Positions 18,322-26,803 of a stretch of DNA of 51,943 nucleotides are shown here, one piece after another (position 1 is the stretch's first letter; each line of letters starts with the position of its first letter). Under the pieces are notes generated by a model. The model saw only the letters and a list, made by a program, of their open reading frames with translations, made no database searches and was not told where the DNA came from. Origin of the DNA: Opitutaceae bacterium (GTDB lineage: Bacteria > Verrucomicrobiota > Verrucomicrobiia > Opitutales > Opitutaceae); NCBI GenBank assembly GCA_003164715.1, contig PLTZ01000066.1, forward strand, positions 1 through 51,943. The letters are read 5' to 3'. The position numbers were made by a program, and so were the translations under genes.

Positions 18322-21300
18322 ATGACCGAAACGCCCAACACCGCGGAGCGAGCGAGGCTGCAGCAGGCCATCAACCTGCGGCTGACCGTCCTCGGCTTTG
18401 CGCCGCTCGGCGACCCGGCGAGCATGGCCTGGGCAAGGCTTTCCGCGCCCCTGCTGGCGAGGCAGCAGGAGCAGGCGCGCCTGCAGCCCGTGCGCCTGTG
18501 CCCCGTCGACGAGCGGATCCAGGCCTACCTGGACAGGATCTGCGCTTGTGGCGGGCCGGCGCCCCGGCTGCCGGCGCGCTCCTTTGTGCTCGACCTTCCG
18601 GGCCTTGCGCGCGAGCTCTCGCTTCCGCCCTTGGGCGACACGGCCTCGTCGCCCTTTCTCAAGAGCTACCGCCTGCGAAACGGCATCCTGCACAATCCGG
18701 CGAGCGACCGGCGCACGACCAAGGGCGTGTTCCACATCGCCGAGGGCGGCCTGCCGGTCCCCGACGACAAGCTGGCGGTCCCGGCCGCTGCGTTCGCCCG
18801 CCTGCTCGCGCTCGCGCTTCGTCCGGACCCGGAGCTCCTCAAGCTTCCGTTCACCGCGGGGAGCGCGGACGAGGCTGCCTGCTTTGCGTCGCTCTTGCTG
18901 CGGCCGCTCGTCGTGCCGGCCGTGCCGGGCTTTATCGTGGAGAAGCGGATGGAGGTCCGCTTTTTCGCGCCGGGCTCGCTCGTCTCGAACCTCGACTTCG
19001 TGGAGGGGATCTTCGGCAACGCGGGCGACCCGTGGCTGCCCGAGCACGACGCCGCGCTCGACCCGGCCGGATGGACCGGGCACACGGGCTGCGTCATCCT
19101 GGCCCCGCACCTAGTCTCCGTGACCAAGCGCGAGCTCGGGCTTCCCTCCCATGCCGAGGCCACGGAGCGCCAGCGCCGCGACGCCATGTGCTGGACGAAG
19201 CCGGACGAGCGCTACAACGGCGGCTCGGCCTTCAAGGTCTGCGCCCGCGACGCCGGGGGCGTCATCGTGACAGTCATCGCCGACAACTACTACGGCTACT
19301 GCAAGAAGGAGGTGAAGGCGATGATCAGCTACTCGGCCAACCTCTTCGGCCTGGCCGAGGAGGAGCACTCGGGCGGCGCGCTCGTATACCCGGCGTACGA
19401 CCTCGGCGAGGAGTTCTCGGGGAACCTCCACGTGCAGCAGCGGGGTCATTCCTTCGCGGAGATGGCCGGGCGCTACGGCGCGCTGATCGACGTGAAGCCG
19501 GAGGGCTACGCCGTGGACCGCGAGTACCCCGACATCGTCTACGTGCCGGAGGACGTCTCGTTCGACCTGAACCGCCAGCAGCTCTCATGGCCCCATGGCG
19601 GCGCGACCCAGACGCTGCCGTTCCTCGCCTCGCGCACGTATGTGCGCCCGTCGGGCTACAAGGTGAACCTCGAGCAGCCCCCGGGCCACAAGGCCTGGCA
19701 CATCGTGGGCACGGTCGCCGAGGGCACGCTCTGCCACAAACCGAGCACCGTGTCAGGCGGCGGCAAGTCGGAGATATCGAAAGCCATCTCCGACGCGATC
19801 CTGCCCGGGCCCGTCTTCGTGGCGGACTTCGAGCGCGACATGGACCGCGTGGAGGAGCTCATCAACCGCGACTACTCGGGCCGGTTCCGCGACCCCGCCA
19901 AGCGGGGCAGGGACCAGCGTCCGATCCTGAGCCCGGAGCGCTCGCTCGGCTCGGTGATCAAGCTGCTGACGCCGGCCGATAGGGAGTACGCCGACGAGTA
20001 CAACGCGTGGCTGCGGTCGATCCCGCAGTACATCCGGGAGATCGTCTTCGTCGTGAAGCGGCATTTCCGCGCGGACTGGGACGGCCGCTGGCGCGGGCAT
20101 TTCTCGGTCGACATCCTGAACGGCAACCCAGGCAACGAGCTCAAGTGCGACAACCGCAGGCTCGCGGCAAGCTACCTGCGCGTGGGCTTCGAAGCCGACG
20201 GCTCGTGGCGGGTGTTCGGCCTGCGGGAGGACTTCCACCCGGCGGCGAAGGTGCAGATGGAGGACGACATCACGGCCTCGGTCGTCGTCCCGGCCGGGGC
20301 GCTCGACCCGGGCGCCGGCCCTTCGTTCCCCGCGTTCAAGTTCGTCGAGAACTGCGAGCGCCTCCTGTTCCAGCGCCCGGACGACGCCATCCACCGGGGC
20401 TACGACAGGCTGACTGAGCGGGAGCTCGCGCAGCCCGGAAACTTCATCTCGAACTTCGAGCCGCTCACCCAGGCGGACGCCCAGGCGCTCGTGGACGAGG
20501 CGGTCGGCTTCTCCAAGTACACGGCGCCGATGCAGGCGCTCGTGCGCGCCGCGGCCAAGGGGGGCGACGGGCCGGCCTACTTCGTCTCGTCAGCGCACCC
20601 GAGGCTGGTCGACGGCGTGCCGTCCAAGAACCCGCGCTACCTGCAGCTGCGACCCGACATCGTCGACGCGCGCGGGGTGCACCTGGCCCGGATGGCGACC
20701 CGCCTTTTCCGTAGGCTTCCCGCGGACGCGCCGGTCTACACGCCCGTCGACGCGCTGGTGCCGGGCCGGCGCAACAACCCGCCGGAGCCCCAGGCCCACA
20801 TCCGTTCGCTGGCGGTCTTCAACCCGATCCACCACCTCGAGCTGCCGGAGCTCTTCGTTGAGTTCATCAGCTCTATGACCGGCAAGTCGCCCTCGACCAC
20901 GGGCGCCGGCTCTGAGGGCGCGCTGACGAAGGGCCCGTTCAACGCGCTTCCCGCGATCATCGACCTGAACGCCGCCTTGGTGTCGCTGGTGCTCACGGGG
21001 CTCCAGGCGTTCGTCTCCTGCGCGGGCTACGTCGGGCCGAAGTTCCGCGTGAACCACGACATCAGCCTCCTGGTGCCCGAGCTGTGGTGCCGGATGTCCG
21101 CCGAGGAGCGGACGCCAAAGTTCCTGCGGGAGCACGGCTACCTCGAGAAGTGCGAGGACTTCGAGTCCGGCGGCAGGAAGGTGCTCGCGAGCCGGCTCGG
21201 CTACCGGATCACCGCAAAGTTCGGCCGCGTGTTCATGGGCAGGCTCTTCACGCACCCGCACTCGATCTTCACGGAGGAGATGCTCCAGCCCGAGAGGCAG

Positions 21301-21741
21301 GATCCGGAGGGCTTCGCCGACGGCATGGACAACATCTGCGCGACGCACGAGCGCGTGGCGAAGAGCTACTTTGCCGACGGCTCTATCGAAATGGCCTGCC
21401 CGCCGCTTAAGGCGCTGCTTGAGATCATGGCGCACGGCGCGACCCCCGACGGCCACGAGCTCGATGCGCCGCAGGTCCGTTCGCTCTTCACCCGCGAGCA
21501 CCTCCTGGCCAGCGGCTGGTACACCGAGCGGCTCGAGGCGAAGCAGAAGGGCGACATCGCGCTCTGGGGGCGGCACGTGCGGACGCTGGAGGAGTTCTGC
21601 GCGAACCCGGCGAACGCGGGGGTCGTGGAGCGGCTCGGCCTGCAGGCGCGGCTGGCGGCGGCCAGGACCGAGGCGGCGCGGGTGGCCACGAACGAGTACC
21701 GCTCCTTCCTGTTCGGAACCCTGGGAGTCCAGCCGCTGTAG
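18322..21741 (+). CDS. Conserved 1139-residue protein, candidate PPi-dependent PEP carboxykinase
   Basis: Start at ATG 18322 (MTETPNTAERARLQQAINLR). No small-domain architecture is visible. Conserved-looking blocks are YNGGSAFKVCARD (about 300), VTVIADNYYGYCKKEVK (about 315), AEEEHSGGALVYPAYDLGEEF (about 350), a P-loop-like TVSGGGKSEISKAI (about 476-489), HFSVDILNGNPGNELKCDNR (about 593) and MTGKSPSTTGAGSEGALTKG (about 852). Size and the Gly-rich loops match, from memory, the unusual about-130-kDa PPi-PEP carboxykinases described from Entamoeba and Propionibacterium, which make oxaloacetate and PPi from PEP, CO2 and Pi and are only distantly like GTP-PEPCK. I cannot align it here, so the enzyme name is a hypothesis. 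It lies 22 bp upstream of the Gfo/Idh/MocA operon and probably heads it. Confidence 0.5.
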   Translation: MTETPNTAERARLQQAINLRLTVLGFAPLGDPASMAWARLSAPLLARQQEQARLQPVRLCPVDERIQAYLDRICACGGPAPRLPARSFVLDLPGLARELSLPPLGDTASSPFLKSYRLRNGILHNPASDRRTTKGVFHIAEGGLPVPDDKLAVPAAAFARLLALALRPDPELLKLPFTAGSADEAACFASLLLRPLVVPAVPGFIVEKRMEVRFFAPGSLVSNLDFVEGIFGNAGDPWLPEHDAALDPAGWTGHTGCVILAPHLVSVTKRELGLPSHAEATERQRRDAMCWTKPDERYNGGSAFKVCARDAGGVIVTVIADNYYGYCKKEVKAMISYSANLFGLAEEEHSGGALVYPAYDLGEEFSGNLHVQQRGHSFAEMAGRYGALIDVKPEGYAVDREYPDIVYVPEDVSFDLNRQQLSWPHGGATQTLPFLASRTYVRPSGYKVNLEQPPGHKAWHIVGTVAEGTLCHKPSTVSGGGKSEISKAISDAILPGPVFVADFERDMDRVEELINRDYSGRFRDPAKRGRDQRPILSPERSLGSVIKLLTPADREYADEYNAWLRSIPQYIREIVFVVKRHFRADWDGRWRGHFSVDILNGNPGNELKCDNRRLAASYLRVGFEADGSWRVFGLREDFHPAAKVQMEDDITASVVVPAGALDPGAGPSFPAFKFVENCERLLFQRPDDAIHRGYDRLTERELAQPGNFISNFEPLTQADAQALVDEAVGFSKYTAPMQALVRAAAKGGDGPAYFVSSAHPRLVDGVPSKNPRYLQLRPDIVDARGVHLARMATRLFRRLPADAPVYTPVDALVPGRRNNPPEPQAHIRSLAVFNPIHHLELPELFVEFISSMTGKSPSTTGAGSEGALTKGPFNALPAIIDLNAALVSLVLTGLQAFVSCAGYVGPKFRVNHDISLLVPELWCRMSAEERTPKFLREHGYLEKCEDFESGGRKVLASRLGYRITAKFGRVFMGRLFTHPHSIFTEEMLQPERQDPEGFADGMDNICATHERVAKSYFADGSIEMACPPLKALLEIMAHGATPDGHELDAPQVRSLFTREHLLASGWYTERLEAKQKGDIALWGRHVRTLEEFCANPANAGVVERLGLQARLAAARTEAARVATNEYRSFLFGTLGVQPL

Positions 21742-21763
21742 CCGCGCGCGTAACCTTCCCGCC

Positions 21764-22834
21764 ATGAGAAGACTGAGGGTGGCCGGCCTGAACTTCGACC
21801 ACATGCACATGGGCGACCTCCTGCGCCTGTGCCACGAGAATCCCGGCGTCGAGATCGTCGGCATCTGCGACGAGCGGCGCGAGCGCATGCGGGCGGCCGC
21901 CGCGAGTTTCAATCTACCCAAGGGGCGCGTCTTCACCGACCCCGACCGCTGCCTGCGGGAGACGGAGCCCGATTTCGTGATCCTTTGCCCGGCGACGGCC
22001 CGGCACGCCGACTACGTCGAGAGGGTGGCGCCCTACGGCGTGCACATCCTGGTGGAGAAGCCGTTCGCCGCCTCGCTTCGGGAGGCGGACCGCATGATCG
22101 CGGCGACCCGCAGGACCGGCCGGCTCCTCGCCATCAACTGGCCGCTCCGGTGGTATCCCTGCCATGTGACGGCGCACCGCCTGTTGCGCGAGGGCCGGAT
22201 CGGGGCGCTCCAGGAGGTGCACTACTACGACGGGAACCGGGGGCCGCTCTGGCACCTGGCCGACAAGGTCGAGGTCACGCCGACCGAGGCGATAAAGCGC
22301 CGGAGCTGGTTCTACCGCAGCGACTGCGGCGGCGGATCGCTCCTGGACTACCTGGGCTACGGGGCGACGCTCGGGACCTGGTACCACGCCGGGGCGAAGC
22401 CGGCCGAGGTGACGGCCGTCGCGGACCAGCCCCACGGGCTCGAGGTGGACGAGCACAGCGTGACGATCGCCCGCTATGCGGTCGGCCTTTCGACATTCGA
22501 GACGAGATGGGGCACCTTCACCGATCCCTGGACCCTGCAGCCGCAGCCCAAGTGCGGCTTCGTGCTCAAGGGGGAGGACGGCACGATAAGCTCCTACGAC
22601 TACGAACGGACGGTCAGGGTGCAGACGCGCCGCCGGCCCGCGGCGCGGGATGTGCCGGTCGACACGCTGCGGCCGCCCGGGCGGGACCCGATCTCCTACT
22701 TCGCGCACTGCATCCGCGAGGGGCTTCCGGTGGAGGGCCCGCTGGCGCCCGAGATCGCGCGGATCGGCCAGCAGATCGTCGACAGCGCGATGAAGAGCTC
22801 GCGGCTGCGCCGGACGGTGAAGCTCCTCGAATAA
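21764..22834 (+). CDS. Gfo/Idh/MocA-family NAD(P)-dependent oxidoreductase
   Basis: 356 residues from ATG 21764. N-terminal Rossmann-like fold (RRLRVAGLNFDHMHMGDLLRL...VEIVGICDERRERM) in which the usual GxGxxG loop is replaced by AGLNFDHMH, a variant also seen in GFO_IDH relatives. Then DFVILCPATARHADYVERVA, the family motif ILVEKPFAAS, and the C-terminal substrate domain with FYRSDCGGGSLLDYLGYGA. Members oxidise or reduce sugars and cyclitols at one carbon. It is the first of three tightly spaced genes (1-bp gap to the next) with a second oxidoreductase and a TIM-barrel isomerase, typical of pathways that oxidise, isomerise and re-reduce a sugar or inositol. Substrate unknown. Confidence 0.88.
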   Translation: MRRLRVAGLNFDHMHMGDLLRLCHENPGVEIVGICDERRERMRAAAASFNLPKGRVFTDPDRCLRETEPDFVILCPATARHADYVERVAPYGVHILVEKPFAASLREADRMIAATRRTGRLLAINWPLRWYPCHVTAHRLLREGRIGALQEVHYYDGNRGPLWHLADKVEVTPTEAIKRRSWFYRSDCGGGSLLDYLGYGATLGTWYHAGAKPAEVTAVADQPHGLEVDEHSVTIARYAVGLSTFETRWGTFTDPWTLQPQPKCGFVLKGEDGTISSYDYERTVRVQTRRRPAARDVPVDTLRPPGRDPISYFAHCIREGLPVEGPLAPEIARIGQQIVDSAMKSSRLRRTVKLLE

Positions 22835-22835
22835 G

Positions 22836-23963
22836 ATGATGCAAGAGTCGGTTCCCGGCGGCGGCTACGGACTAAGCGCGGTCTCGGCAGCGGGGGCCGC
22901 CGCCGCACCGGCGCTCGGCTACCTTCCGCCGAGGCCGGCCAGGTACCGGCCGTCCATCGCGCTGATCGGCTGCGGCGGGATTTCCGAACACCATCTCAGG
23001 GCCTACCGGGAGATGGGGCTCGACGTGGTGGCGCTGTGCGACCTTGACGGGGGCCGGGCGGAAAGGCGCCGCGTCGAGTTCTTCCCAAATGCGGCGGTGT
23101 TCACCGACTACCGGAAGGTCCTTTCGCTCGGTGGCGTCGAGGTGGTCGACGTGGCGCTGCATCCGGTCCCGAGGGTGCGGGTCATCGAGGCGGCTCTGCG
23201 GGCGCGCAAGCACGTCCTCAGCCAGAAGCCGTTCGTGCTCGACCTCGGCGCCGGGGAGAGGCTCGCGGCGCTCGCAGAGAGGAACGGGCTCAAGCTTGCG
23301 GTCAACCAGAACGGCCGTTGGGCGCCGCACTTCAGCTACCTTACGGCGGCCGTCCGCGCCGGGGTCGTCGGCGAGGTGGCGAGCATCGACTTCACCCTGC
23401 AGTGGGACCATACGTGGACGGCCGGCACGCCGTTTGAGGACATGCGCCACCTCCTGCTGATAGACTTCGGGGTCCACTGGTTCGACATGGCGGCCCGGCT
23501 GATGCGCGGCCGCAGGCCGGACCGGGTCTGGGCCTCGGCGGTGCGCACCTCGTTCCAGACGCTCAAGCCGCCAATGCTGGCGCAGGCGGTCGTGGACTAT
23601 CCGGGGGCGCAGGTGCGCATCTGCTTCAACGGCCACGTGAAGTTCGGCCAGGAGGACCGCACCGTAATCGCGGGGAGCCTCGGCACGCTGCGCAGCTTTG
23701 GGCCGAGCCTCTCGGAGCAGTCGGTGGAAGTGTGCACCCACGTAGGGCGGGCGACGCCAAAGCTCGAGGGCACATGGTTCACGAGCGGATTCGCGGGCGC
23801 CATGGGCGAGCTGCTGTGCTCCATCGAGGAGGGGCGCGAGCCCGAGAACTCGGCGTCCGAGAACCTCCACAGCCTTGAGCTCGCGTTTGCGGCGGCGCGC
23901 TCGGCCGGCGACGGCCGCCCCAGGGTTCCCGGCACGGTCCGCAGGATCTCCCTCCACCGATGA
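22836..23963 (+). CDS. Gfo/Idh/MocA-family oxidoreductase, second copy
   Basis: 375 residues from ATG 22836 (a second ATG follows one codon later). The Rossmann motif is standard here: IALIGCGGISEHHLRAYREMGLDVVALCDLD, followed by a DVALHPVPRVRVIEAAL stretch and VLSQKPFVLDLGAGERL (EKP motif changed to QKP), then the C-terminal beta sheet with LLIDFGVHWFDMAARLM. The first 35 residues are low-complexity Gly/Ala before the fold begins. It begins one base after the stop of the first oxidoreductase, so the two are translationally coupled, and is followed after 13 bp by an isomerase-like gene. It is divergent enough from the first copy that they are not a recent tandem duplication. Confidence 0.88.
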   Translation: MMQESVPGGGYGLSAVSAAGAAAAPALGYLPPRPARYRPSIALIGCGGISEHHLRAYREMGLDVVALCDLDGGRAERRRVEFFPNAAVFTDYRKVLSLGGVEVVDVALHPVPRVRVIEAALRARKHVLSQKPFVLDLGAGERLAALAERNGLKLAVNQNGRWAPHFSYLTAAVRAGVVGEVASIDFTLQWDHTWTAGTPFEDMRHLLLIDFGVHWFDMAARLMRGRRPDRVWASAVRTSFQTLKPPMLAQAVVDYPGAQVRICFNGHVKFGQEDRTVIAGSLGTLRSFGPSLSEQSVEVCTHVGRATPKLEGTWFTSGFAGAMGELLCSIEEGREPENSASENLHSLELAFAAARSAGDGRPRVPGTVRRISLHR

Positions 23964-23976
23964 GAGTCTTTTCGCC

Positions 23977-24822
23977 ATGAGGAACGTAATCTCGTTCATG
24001 GGCGCCAACTATGTCGCCCGGGAGGTGCGCTGGAACATGCCGGACGGATGGATGCAGGGCCAGAACGCGGTCCACGCCTGGTTCTCGCCGGTCGAAACGT
24101 TTCCGGAGCGGTTCGACGCCCTGCTGCGAGCGGTGAAAGAGCTCGGCTTCGACGCGTTCGACATCTGGGACGCCCAGCTGCACTGGTCGTGGGCGACGGA
24201 AAGGCATCTTGAGGCGGCGCGCGACCTTCTGGGAAGGCGCGGCCTCGCGGTGCCGAGCCTGGCCGGCCATTTCGGCGCGACGCCCGAGGAACTCCGCTCC
24301 GTCTGCCGCGTGGCGCGGGCGGTTGGGGCCTCGATCCTGAGCGGAGGCACCCCGCTCCTCTCGGAGTGGTGCTCCGGGCTCGTCTCAGAGCTGCGCGGCC
24401 AGGGTCTAAAGCTGGCAGTCGAGAACCACGCCGAGAAGACCCCGGAGGAGCTCCTCGGCAGACTGGGGAAGGGCGACGAGGACGTCGTCGGCGCCGCGGT
24501 CGACACCGGCTGGTTCGGGACCCAGGGCTACGATGCGGCGCGCGCGCTCGAGCAGCTCGCGCCGAGGCTATTCCACGTCCACCTTAAGGACGTTAAGGCG
24601 CGGCGGGCCGAGAAGACCGGCTTTCAGCTGATCGACATGGGCCACGAGACCTGCGGGCTGGGCGCGGGGATCGTCCCGGTCGCGGGATGCGTGAACGCCC
24701 TCGGGCGGTGCGGGTACGCCGGGCCGATTGCGATCGAGCATGAGCCGGAGGATTTCGACCCGAGCGACGACTGCCGCAGGAGCCTCCTGTACCTGAGGCA
24801 ACTTATTGAGAAACTGCCATGA
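23977..24822 (+). CDS. Sugar phosphate isomerase/epimerase-like TIM-barrel protein
   Basis: 281 residues from ATG 23977 (RNVISFMGANYVAREV). AP_endonuc_2 / xylose-isomerase-like barrel: ERFDALLRAVKELGFDAFDIWDAQL, GLKLAVENHAEKTPEELL (metal-ligand Glu), VVGAAVDTGWFGTQGYD (Asp), LFHVHLKDVKA (His) and IAIEHEPED (Glu). These are the four expected metal ligands. The fold covers inosose dehydratases, hydroxypyruvate isomerases and ketose epimerases. Paired with two Gfo/Idh/MocA enzymes, a dehydratase or epimerase acting on an oxidised sugar or inosose is the most likely role; the exact substrate is not evident. It ends the operon; a hairpin follows at 24864. Confidence 0.85.
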   Translation: MRNVISFMGANYVAREVRWNMPDGWMQGQNAVHAWFSPVETFPERFDALLRAVKELGFDAFDIWDAQLHWSWATERHLEAARDLLGRRGLAVPSLAGHFGATPEELRSVCRVARAVGASILSGGTPLLSEWCSGLVSELRGQGLKLAVENHAEKTPEELLGRLGKGDEDVVGAAVDTGWFGTQGYDAARALEQLAPRLFHVHLKDVKARRAEKTGFQLIDMGHETCGLGAGIVPVAGCVNALGRCGYAGPIAIEHEPEDFDPSDDCRRSLLYLRQLIEKLP

Positions 24823-24863
24823 GTGCGAACCCTTTCGCAGTGGCTTGCCTGAGGAGGCTGCTT

Positions 24864-24902
24864 GCCTGCCGTTCGCTAACCGACGGCGGCTGACCGGCAG
24901 GC
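24864..24902 (+). terminator. Hairpin after the sugar-oxidoreductase operon
   Basis: GCCTGCCG (24864-24871) pairs perfectly with CGGCAGGC (24895-24902). The loop itself holds a GCCG...CGGC pairing. It lies 41 bp after the last stop of the operon; no T-run, so efficiency is uncertain. Confidence 0.45.
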
Positions 24903-25051
24903 GCCACGGCATCGCCTGTGGGCCTGATGCGGGGCTCGACAGCCTGCTCCAAAGCGCTATTTGATTCATTCCTTGCGTCGGGGCGAGGGGCCTTGGACAA
25001 GATAAGATCGGGATCGAGGCGTACTCTCGCACCGGTTCTATTGGTTTGGAT

Positions 25052-25127
25052 GTCCCTGTAGCTCAAGTGGATAGAGCATCGGTTTCCTAAACCGAGTATT
25101 CCGGTTCGAGTCCGGGCGGGGATACCA
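25052..25127 (+). tRNA. tRNA-Arg (anticodon CCT)
   Basis: Acceptor stem GTCCCTG pairs with CGGGGAT (one G-T at position 1-72 and one at 6-67), discriminator A, and CCA is encoded (25125-25127). D arm GCTC...GAGC, anticodon stem TCGGT/ACCGA with loop TTCCTAA giving anticodon CCT, T arm TCCGG-TTCGAGT-CCGGG. All arms have normal length. It decodes AGG (Arg). Its 3' end is the likely landmark used by the Tn7/Tn5053-like element that starts 27 bp downstream. No other tRNA is in the window. Confidence 0.95.
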
Positions 25128-25164
25128 ACTTTTGGCGGCTTCCGACTCCTGGTTTGTCGTTCGG

Positions 25165-25276
25165 ACCAATTCTCTGACCAGAAGTAAGCGAATTGGTTCA
25201 GATTCTATGGTTGTCGAATTGCTTCCGGAATGCGGCGTTAGTTTGGAGAGCACGTTAAGGGCAGCGAATTGCTTCC
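25165..25276. repeat. Repeated motif array in transposon end (candidate TniA/TnsB-binding sites)
   Basis: CGAATTGGTTC at 25189, CGAATTGCTTC at 25215 and CGAATTGCTTC at 25265 are the same element (CGAATTGSTTC) in direct orientation, starts 26 and 50 bp apart. The 25215 copy is preceded by TGT (TGTCGAATTGCTTCC), like the proposed terminus at 25155. ACCAATTC (25165-25172) is the inverse of GAATTGGT (25190-25197). Several short repeats inside each end is the arrangement bound by TnsB-family transposases in Tn7 and Tn5053 relatives. Confidence 0.6.
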
Positions 25277-25319
25277 TCGAATTTTACAATGCCTAGACTT
25301 TCAGTCTGGGTTCAAAACG

Positions 25320-25342
25320 AAGGGCGGCTTTTGGCCGCCCTT
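25320..25342 (-). terminator. Intrinsic terminator after tniQ
   Basis: AAGGGCGGC (25320-25328) pairs with GCCGCCCTT (25334-25342), 9 bp with a 5-nt loop. On the minus strand the stem is followed by CGTTTTG, a short T-run. It lies 2 bp past the tniQ stop codon, so it should end the tni operon transcript before the tRNA. Confidence 0.75.
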
Positions 25343-25344
25343 CT

Positions 25345-26802
25345 TCAGTCTTGGGCCTCTTCAAGGCTCCAAAATGCTCTTACGTCAACGGGTATGCGTT
25401 TTGGTCTCAGGACCGATTGATCGCCCGTCCGATACCGCCGTTTCAGCCACTTGATGTAAGACCTCGCCGTCGCTCCGCTAAGTGAACCCGGGGAATTCAT
25501 ATGCGGACGCACGGCTCCTTGCCCCGGTCTCCTGTTTATGCTGATCGCCTTGATGGCGGCGGCGTGAACATCACCCACGATCCGCCACACAAGTTCCTTT
25601 TTAAGGAAGCGACGCTCCTTTTCCCGTAGCAGTGCGATGAGCCGTACGAATTCAGCGTCCTTCCATGAAGGATGCTTGGCGTGGGTTCCCGAGGCTAGTT
25701 CCAGGTCTCGAACTCGCGGTGCGAGGAATGGGTTTGCGGCCGAGAGCTTTAACGTGGATAAGTAGAGCGCAGTGGTATCGTTGGGGACCGGCGTTCGCCT
25801 TTTAGGCTTCGTCCGTCGCGTCAATTCCTCGGGTAATGGCCTGAAACGGAGTTCGCTCAGAGTCAGCTTTTCAGAGAAGAGACGCGGCAATTCTGCACCA
25901 ACTATCCAGGCCCACTTGAGTGCCGAATCCAATGGCATCCTTCCCCCTTGCCCAATCCATGTCCGAGCTGTGGATCTTCCGAGTCCAAGTTTGGTCGACA
26001 GGCTGACCACCCCGCCGATCCCCGGGATCTGACTAGACAGCCTGAGGTTATGAGTTCGGACATCGATATGCCGTGTTTCTAGTTCGCCTCTTGAAGCCCA
26101 GCGCAATAACTCTCCTGTCTGTTTGCTACTCCAATAGGCGAAATCGTCATTTTGTGGGATGATTCCGAGCTCTGGGTCGCTGAATATGTTTCGTGGGCTG
26201 CCGCACCACATGCATTTGAGGATGTCGGATCTGCCGGAAAAGAGCCGCTGAGGTTTCCCGCAATCACGGCACAGTGTATCTAAAGGCGTCCCATGCTTTG
26301 GGCAGTGAGTGACACCGGCGATCGTCCAAATGAGACGGGCGAAGGGATCGGAGTCCTCGGCAAGGCAGACACGGCACCATGCCAAATCTTTTCTTAACCG
26401 CACTTCGAGGCCTGCAGTTCGGCAAACAGGTACCAACGTGAGACGCTCAAGACCCTTTCGGCCAGTCAATCGCTCCAGGAGGCGCGAAACCCGAGTCCCA
26501 AATGTAACGCCGTGAACGGCTTCAACGAGGTTTTGCCAGTCGCCACGACTTTCTCCGGCTCGCCGGCTACTCCCAAGAAGCTCTCGAACGTACTGACTAA
26601 GATGCTCCGTCAATAGGCATTTGAAGCGGACTGAATGAGCATCGGCTAGTCGATGCAGATAGCTCCAAAGAGATTCGACGTCGCCGGTGTCAAGGCCGTG
26701 CGGAACCAGGCTCATGAGTTGGCTCCGCACTGGTATTTTAACTGGCGACAAATCGATTTCAGGTAAAGTCCGGTCCGGCACCAGAAGCTCTGGAGTGTTC
26801 AT
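25345..26802 (-). CDS. tniQ: TniQ/TnsD-like transposon target-selection protein
   Basis: 485 residues. Residues about 30-60 match the TniQ start (MSLVPHGLDTGDVESLWSYLHRLA). Two Cys-type zinc sites follow: C143-C146...C167-H170 and C178-C181...C197-C200. Residues about 240-310 contain a helix-turn-helix-like stretch (LSTKLGLGRSTARTWIGQGG). The basic C-terminal half (about 320-480) resembles the DNA-reading extension of TnsD-type proteins rather than the short TniQ of CRISPR-associated transposons. TniQ family members bind target DNA and recruit the AAA+ regulator TniB/TnsC. Its length and position next to the tRNA-proximal end suggest it reads the tRNA-Arg site itself. It starts 1 bp after the tniB stop, so it is translationally coupled. 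Confidence 0.85.
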   Translation of the reverse strand: MNTPELLVPDRTLPEIDLSPVKIPVRSQLMSLVPHGLDTGDVESLWSYLHRLADAHSVRFKCLLTEHLSQYVRELLGSSRRAGESRGDWQNLVEAVHGVTFGTRVSRLLERLTGRKGLERLTLVPVCRTAGLEVRLRKDLAWCRVCLAEDSDPFARLIWTIAGVTHCPKHGTPLDTLCRDCGKPQRLFSGRSDILKCMWCGSPRNIFSDPELGIIPQNDDFAYWSSKQTGELLRWASRGELETRHIDVRTHNLRLSSQIPGIGGVVSLSTKLGLGRSTARTWIGQGGRMPLDSALKWAWIVGAELPRLFSEKLTLSELRFRPLPEELTRRTKPKRRTPVPNDTTALYLSTLKLSAANPFLAPRVRDLELASGTHAKHPSWKDAEFVRLIALLREKERRFLKKELVWRIVGDVHAAAIKAISINRRPGQGAVRPHMNSPGSLSGATARSYIKWLKRRYRTGDQSVLRPKRIPVDVRAFWSLEEAQD

Positions 26803-26803
26803 C

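Noticed and set aside
17059-19110. 683-codon minus-strand frame across the histidine kinase and the 1139-residue protein gene
   Set aside because: Spans two real plus-strand genes, low-complexity Arg/Gly composition, no signatures.
25291-25320. tRNA fragment or crRNA-like sequence near GGGTTCAAAA
   Set aside because: Only a 5-bp hairpin (AGACT-TTC-AGTCT) and a T-arm-like GGTTC; no further tRNA arms and no match to the tRNA-Arg sequence.
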